Shown in pieces: positions 62,301 through 64,000 of a stretch of 64,000 bases of DNA; position 1 is the stretch's first letter; every line of letters starts with the position of its first letter. The stretch is from Neostapfia colusana (lineage: Eukaryota > Streptophyta > Magnoliopsida > Poales > Poaceae). The notes beneath the pieces were generated by a model, which saw only the letters and a program-made list of their open reading frames with translations, did not search any database and had not been told where the DNA came from. Made by a program: the position numbers and the translations under genes. The DNA is taken from contig JASWHV010000013.1 of NCBI GenBank assembly GCA_030760725.1, forward strand, positions 35,870,699-35,934,698, read 5' to 3'.

Positions 62301-62789
62301 CCATTTCACCTGTGTAGTAATGAAGGTGCTTAATAAGCTAAGGTGATAGGTATTAATTGCGTAGTGCTTTAACCATGAGTTCAACCTCTCCTTGTTCTAG
62401 CCATGCATGATATAATTTTCCCACACTTGCTGAGTACCGTTGGTACTCAACCTTGCATTTTTGTTGGTTTATATTGCTGCTCAGGTCAAGATAAGGAGGT
62501 GGTGTATAATGACCAAGACTTTGGACCCGAAGAAGGTTTCTAGGTTCATGGAGACCCCCGGGCAACGCCTGTGATGGAGCCCTAATGAATAATATCCCGC
62601 TGCTAGTTTATTTACTTGTGATGAAGCATTAGTGTCTATTGAGACATTTGCGATGTAAGACTTATTTATATTCGACACCTGGCTTGTAATAAATGATGCT
62701 TCACTATTTGTCATCACATGTATGAGAAAATGATCCTGGCATACATGTGATATTCACTTGGTTGTTCTTCGGAAAAACCGGGTGTGACA
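59344..62789 (+). mobile_element. Family-E 3' LTR
   Basis: 3446 bp, nearly identical to 50102-53547. Exon-like blocks are at 61318-61386 and 62485-62543. Block a has TAA at 61332-61334 where the 5' LTR has CAA, and CAG where the 5' LTR has TAG. TATA box at 59760-59767. Ends GGTGTGACA, then TTGAC. Confidence 0.95.
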
Positions 62790-62794
62790 TTGAC
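62790..62794. repeat. Target site duplication TTGAC, right copy
   Basis: Matches 50097-50101. Confidence 0.92.
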
Positions 62795-64000
62795 CTAATG
62801 CACAATACATGCTAGACCAATAGAAGTGATACAAAGTAAAATATAACTAAAAGCTGTTAAATGCAGACCGGGGCTTGCCTTATGTTGCTGCAGGTTTAGT
62901 TCTACTTTATAGTCAGTAGCTTGGCGATGAGTTAAGCCTCAACTTGCTGCTCTGAATCAAGTTGCTCGTCGAACTCCTTCGTCGTTTTTCCTACCGATAT
63001 GAATATGCACAGTTTTACTACGAGTAACTGAATTATAAAACAAATGTGTTTTAGGAACTAAGAATGGCTTAGACCAACTCTAAAGTGAGAGATGAGCTCT
63101 GTTATGGACAGAAACAGAGACATCTTTAGTTGCGCAGTGGATGGTTGTTGAAGAAAATGCAAAGATCTATTTATAATGGACATAAGAAAGGTAGTAGAAG
63201 GAACCAACATAAAACTAGAGAATATGATCTCAATTTGCTCTGAAATTTTTACGGTGGACCATAGATCATACAGAGGTATGGCTTGCAAAATTTCAGACAA
63301 AGTTGATGGAAGATGTGGCCTAGGGAATTTTCTTACTATTTGGCTTCTCTGAAATCCTATGGCAATTATAGTGTCTTTTCATGCTCCAAATTTTGTTTTT
63401 CCGAAACTTTAGAGTCTCATGAGTCCATAGGACTTGGTTTCACCATTTTTGGAGCTTCCTACACAGAGATATGAATTTTCCAAACTTGGTTAAAAGTCTG
63501 AAAATGTCTCTGTTTATTTTCCCATTTTTCAGAGACATAGAGAATTCAAACAACATTTGGCCAAGAAAATTGAGTCCAATGCCTCTGAATATTTTACTGG
63601 AGTTCAAGGATTATTGGAAGAATGTCCTGCCCAAACTTGGTAATTTTCCAATTAACAGAACTCCTGTAAAAATTCATACAAGATTTTATTAAATGAATTA
63701 ATGAGCCAAATCCAGGAATTTTCATAAATATTGGGATGCACCCCTGGATAGTACTCTTTGAGAGGAATCCAACAAAATTTGTTTCACAATTTTTGGACAC
63801 TCCTACACAAAGTTATGGCTCTCCAAAGTTTGAACTGAAATGGGAAAATCTGGAAAATGTTTAAATGCTGACAGTAGGTCCCACTCGTCATCCCTAACCT
63901 CCAGACACGCGCCAAAACAGAGCAGTGGCGGCTGCCTCCGGTGAGGTCGCCGGAAATGACCTTCCCGGCCACCTCCGGACCCCCTGCTGGCTCCCCCCCC
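62795..64000 (-). mobile_element. Inverted family-B LTR (B'), second part, runs off the window
   Basis: It continues 48758-50101 after element E. On the minus strand it carries the GCAAGCCCCGG donor-like site, an acidic exon-like stretch ending SEQQVEA and a stop, and the AT-rich LTR blocks seen at 41810-42660. At the window end it enters the GC-rich block. The last eight bases are all C and correspond to the poly-G tract of the other B LTRs. Confidence 0.88.

Larger units (their letters stand above)
50102..62789 (+). mobile_element. Family-E full-length chromovirus retrotransposon, 12.7 kb
   Basis: Structurally complete: 5' LTR 50102-53547, primer site 53552, ORF0, gag-protease, pol with chromodomain, polypurine tract 59330-59343, 3' LTR 59344-62789, 5-bp duplication TTGAC on both sides. 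The two LTRs are each 3446 bp and differ at about 30 positions by my count, so the insertion is recent. Pol is nevertheless broken by a frameshift and a stop. It is inserted in an inverted B LTR. LTR sequence is unlike A, B and C apart from short structural motifs. Confidence 0.96.

Noticed and set aside
1..64000. Host genes, tRNA, rRNA, CRISPR, bacterial or viral operon structure
   Set aside because: Nothing in the window outside retrotransposon sequence shows coding or RNA-gene signatures; the only tRNA-related motifs are primer binding sites.

Overview
This 64 kb window is intergenic plant DNA made almost entirely of nested long-terminal-repeat (LTR) retrotransposons. No host gene, tRNA, rRNA or CRISPR array could be supported. 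Every element is of the Ty3/gypsy chromovirus type (Tekay/Del-like): long LTRs of 3.4-4.0 kb, an initiator tRNA-Met primer site (TGGTATCAGAGC) 4 bases after the 5' LTR, gag-protease-RT-RNaseH-integrase order, and a C-terminal chromodomain. GC-rich promoter regions, very long LTRs and an extra reading frame upstream of gag suggest a grass genome; the species cannot be named from this sequence.

Layout. 1-2546: 3' part of a family-A LTR. 2547-4187: two old LTR fragments, apparently head to head. 4188-4522: 3' stub of a family-B internal region, joined directly to the family-B LTR (4523-6131 and 32918-35158). That LTR is split by a tandem family-A array, LTR-internal-LTR-internal-LTR (6132-32917), flanked by one 5-bp target duplication, GAAAA. 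Family B continues with a gag-less internal region (35159-40307) and its 3' LTR (40308-44220). 44221-46820 is a decayed family-C internal region, followed by a partial C LTR (46821-48757). An inverted family-B LTR cuts the C LTR (48758-50101 and 62790-64000). It is itself split by a young complete family-E element (50102-62789, target duplication TTGAC). Inferred order, oldest first: C, then B and inverted B, then the A array and E.

Coding state. No copy looks autonomous. A1 has one unbroken 1518-codon gag-pol, but its RT catalytic motif reads FIND instead of FIDD. A2 has FIDD, but also a gag stop and an integrase frameshift. B lacks gag and one RT catalytic Asp. C lacks the integrase core. 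E has LTRs that differ at only about 30 of 3446 positions by eye, yet has a frameshift and a stop in pol.

Most unusual observations. (1) The LTRs of families A and E, which are otherwise very different, each contain two short open exon-like blocks with matching intron phase and GC-AG-type borders about 1.1 kb apart; the blocks are identical in all four A LTRs. (2) The extra ORF upstream of gag in E starts with a copy of the histone H3 tail around Lys9, in the same register from the start Met, in an element whose pol carries a chromodomain. (3) A polypyrimidine-AG acceptor abuts the start codon of both upstream ORFs and both gag ORFs. (4) RNA-type hairpins recur at matching places across families, one with a compensatory base-pair change.
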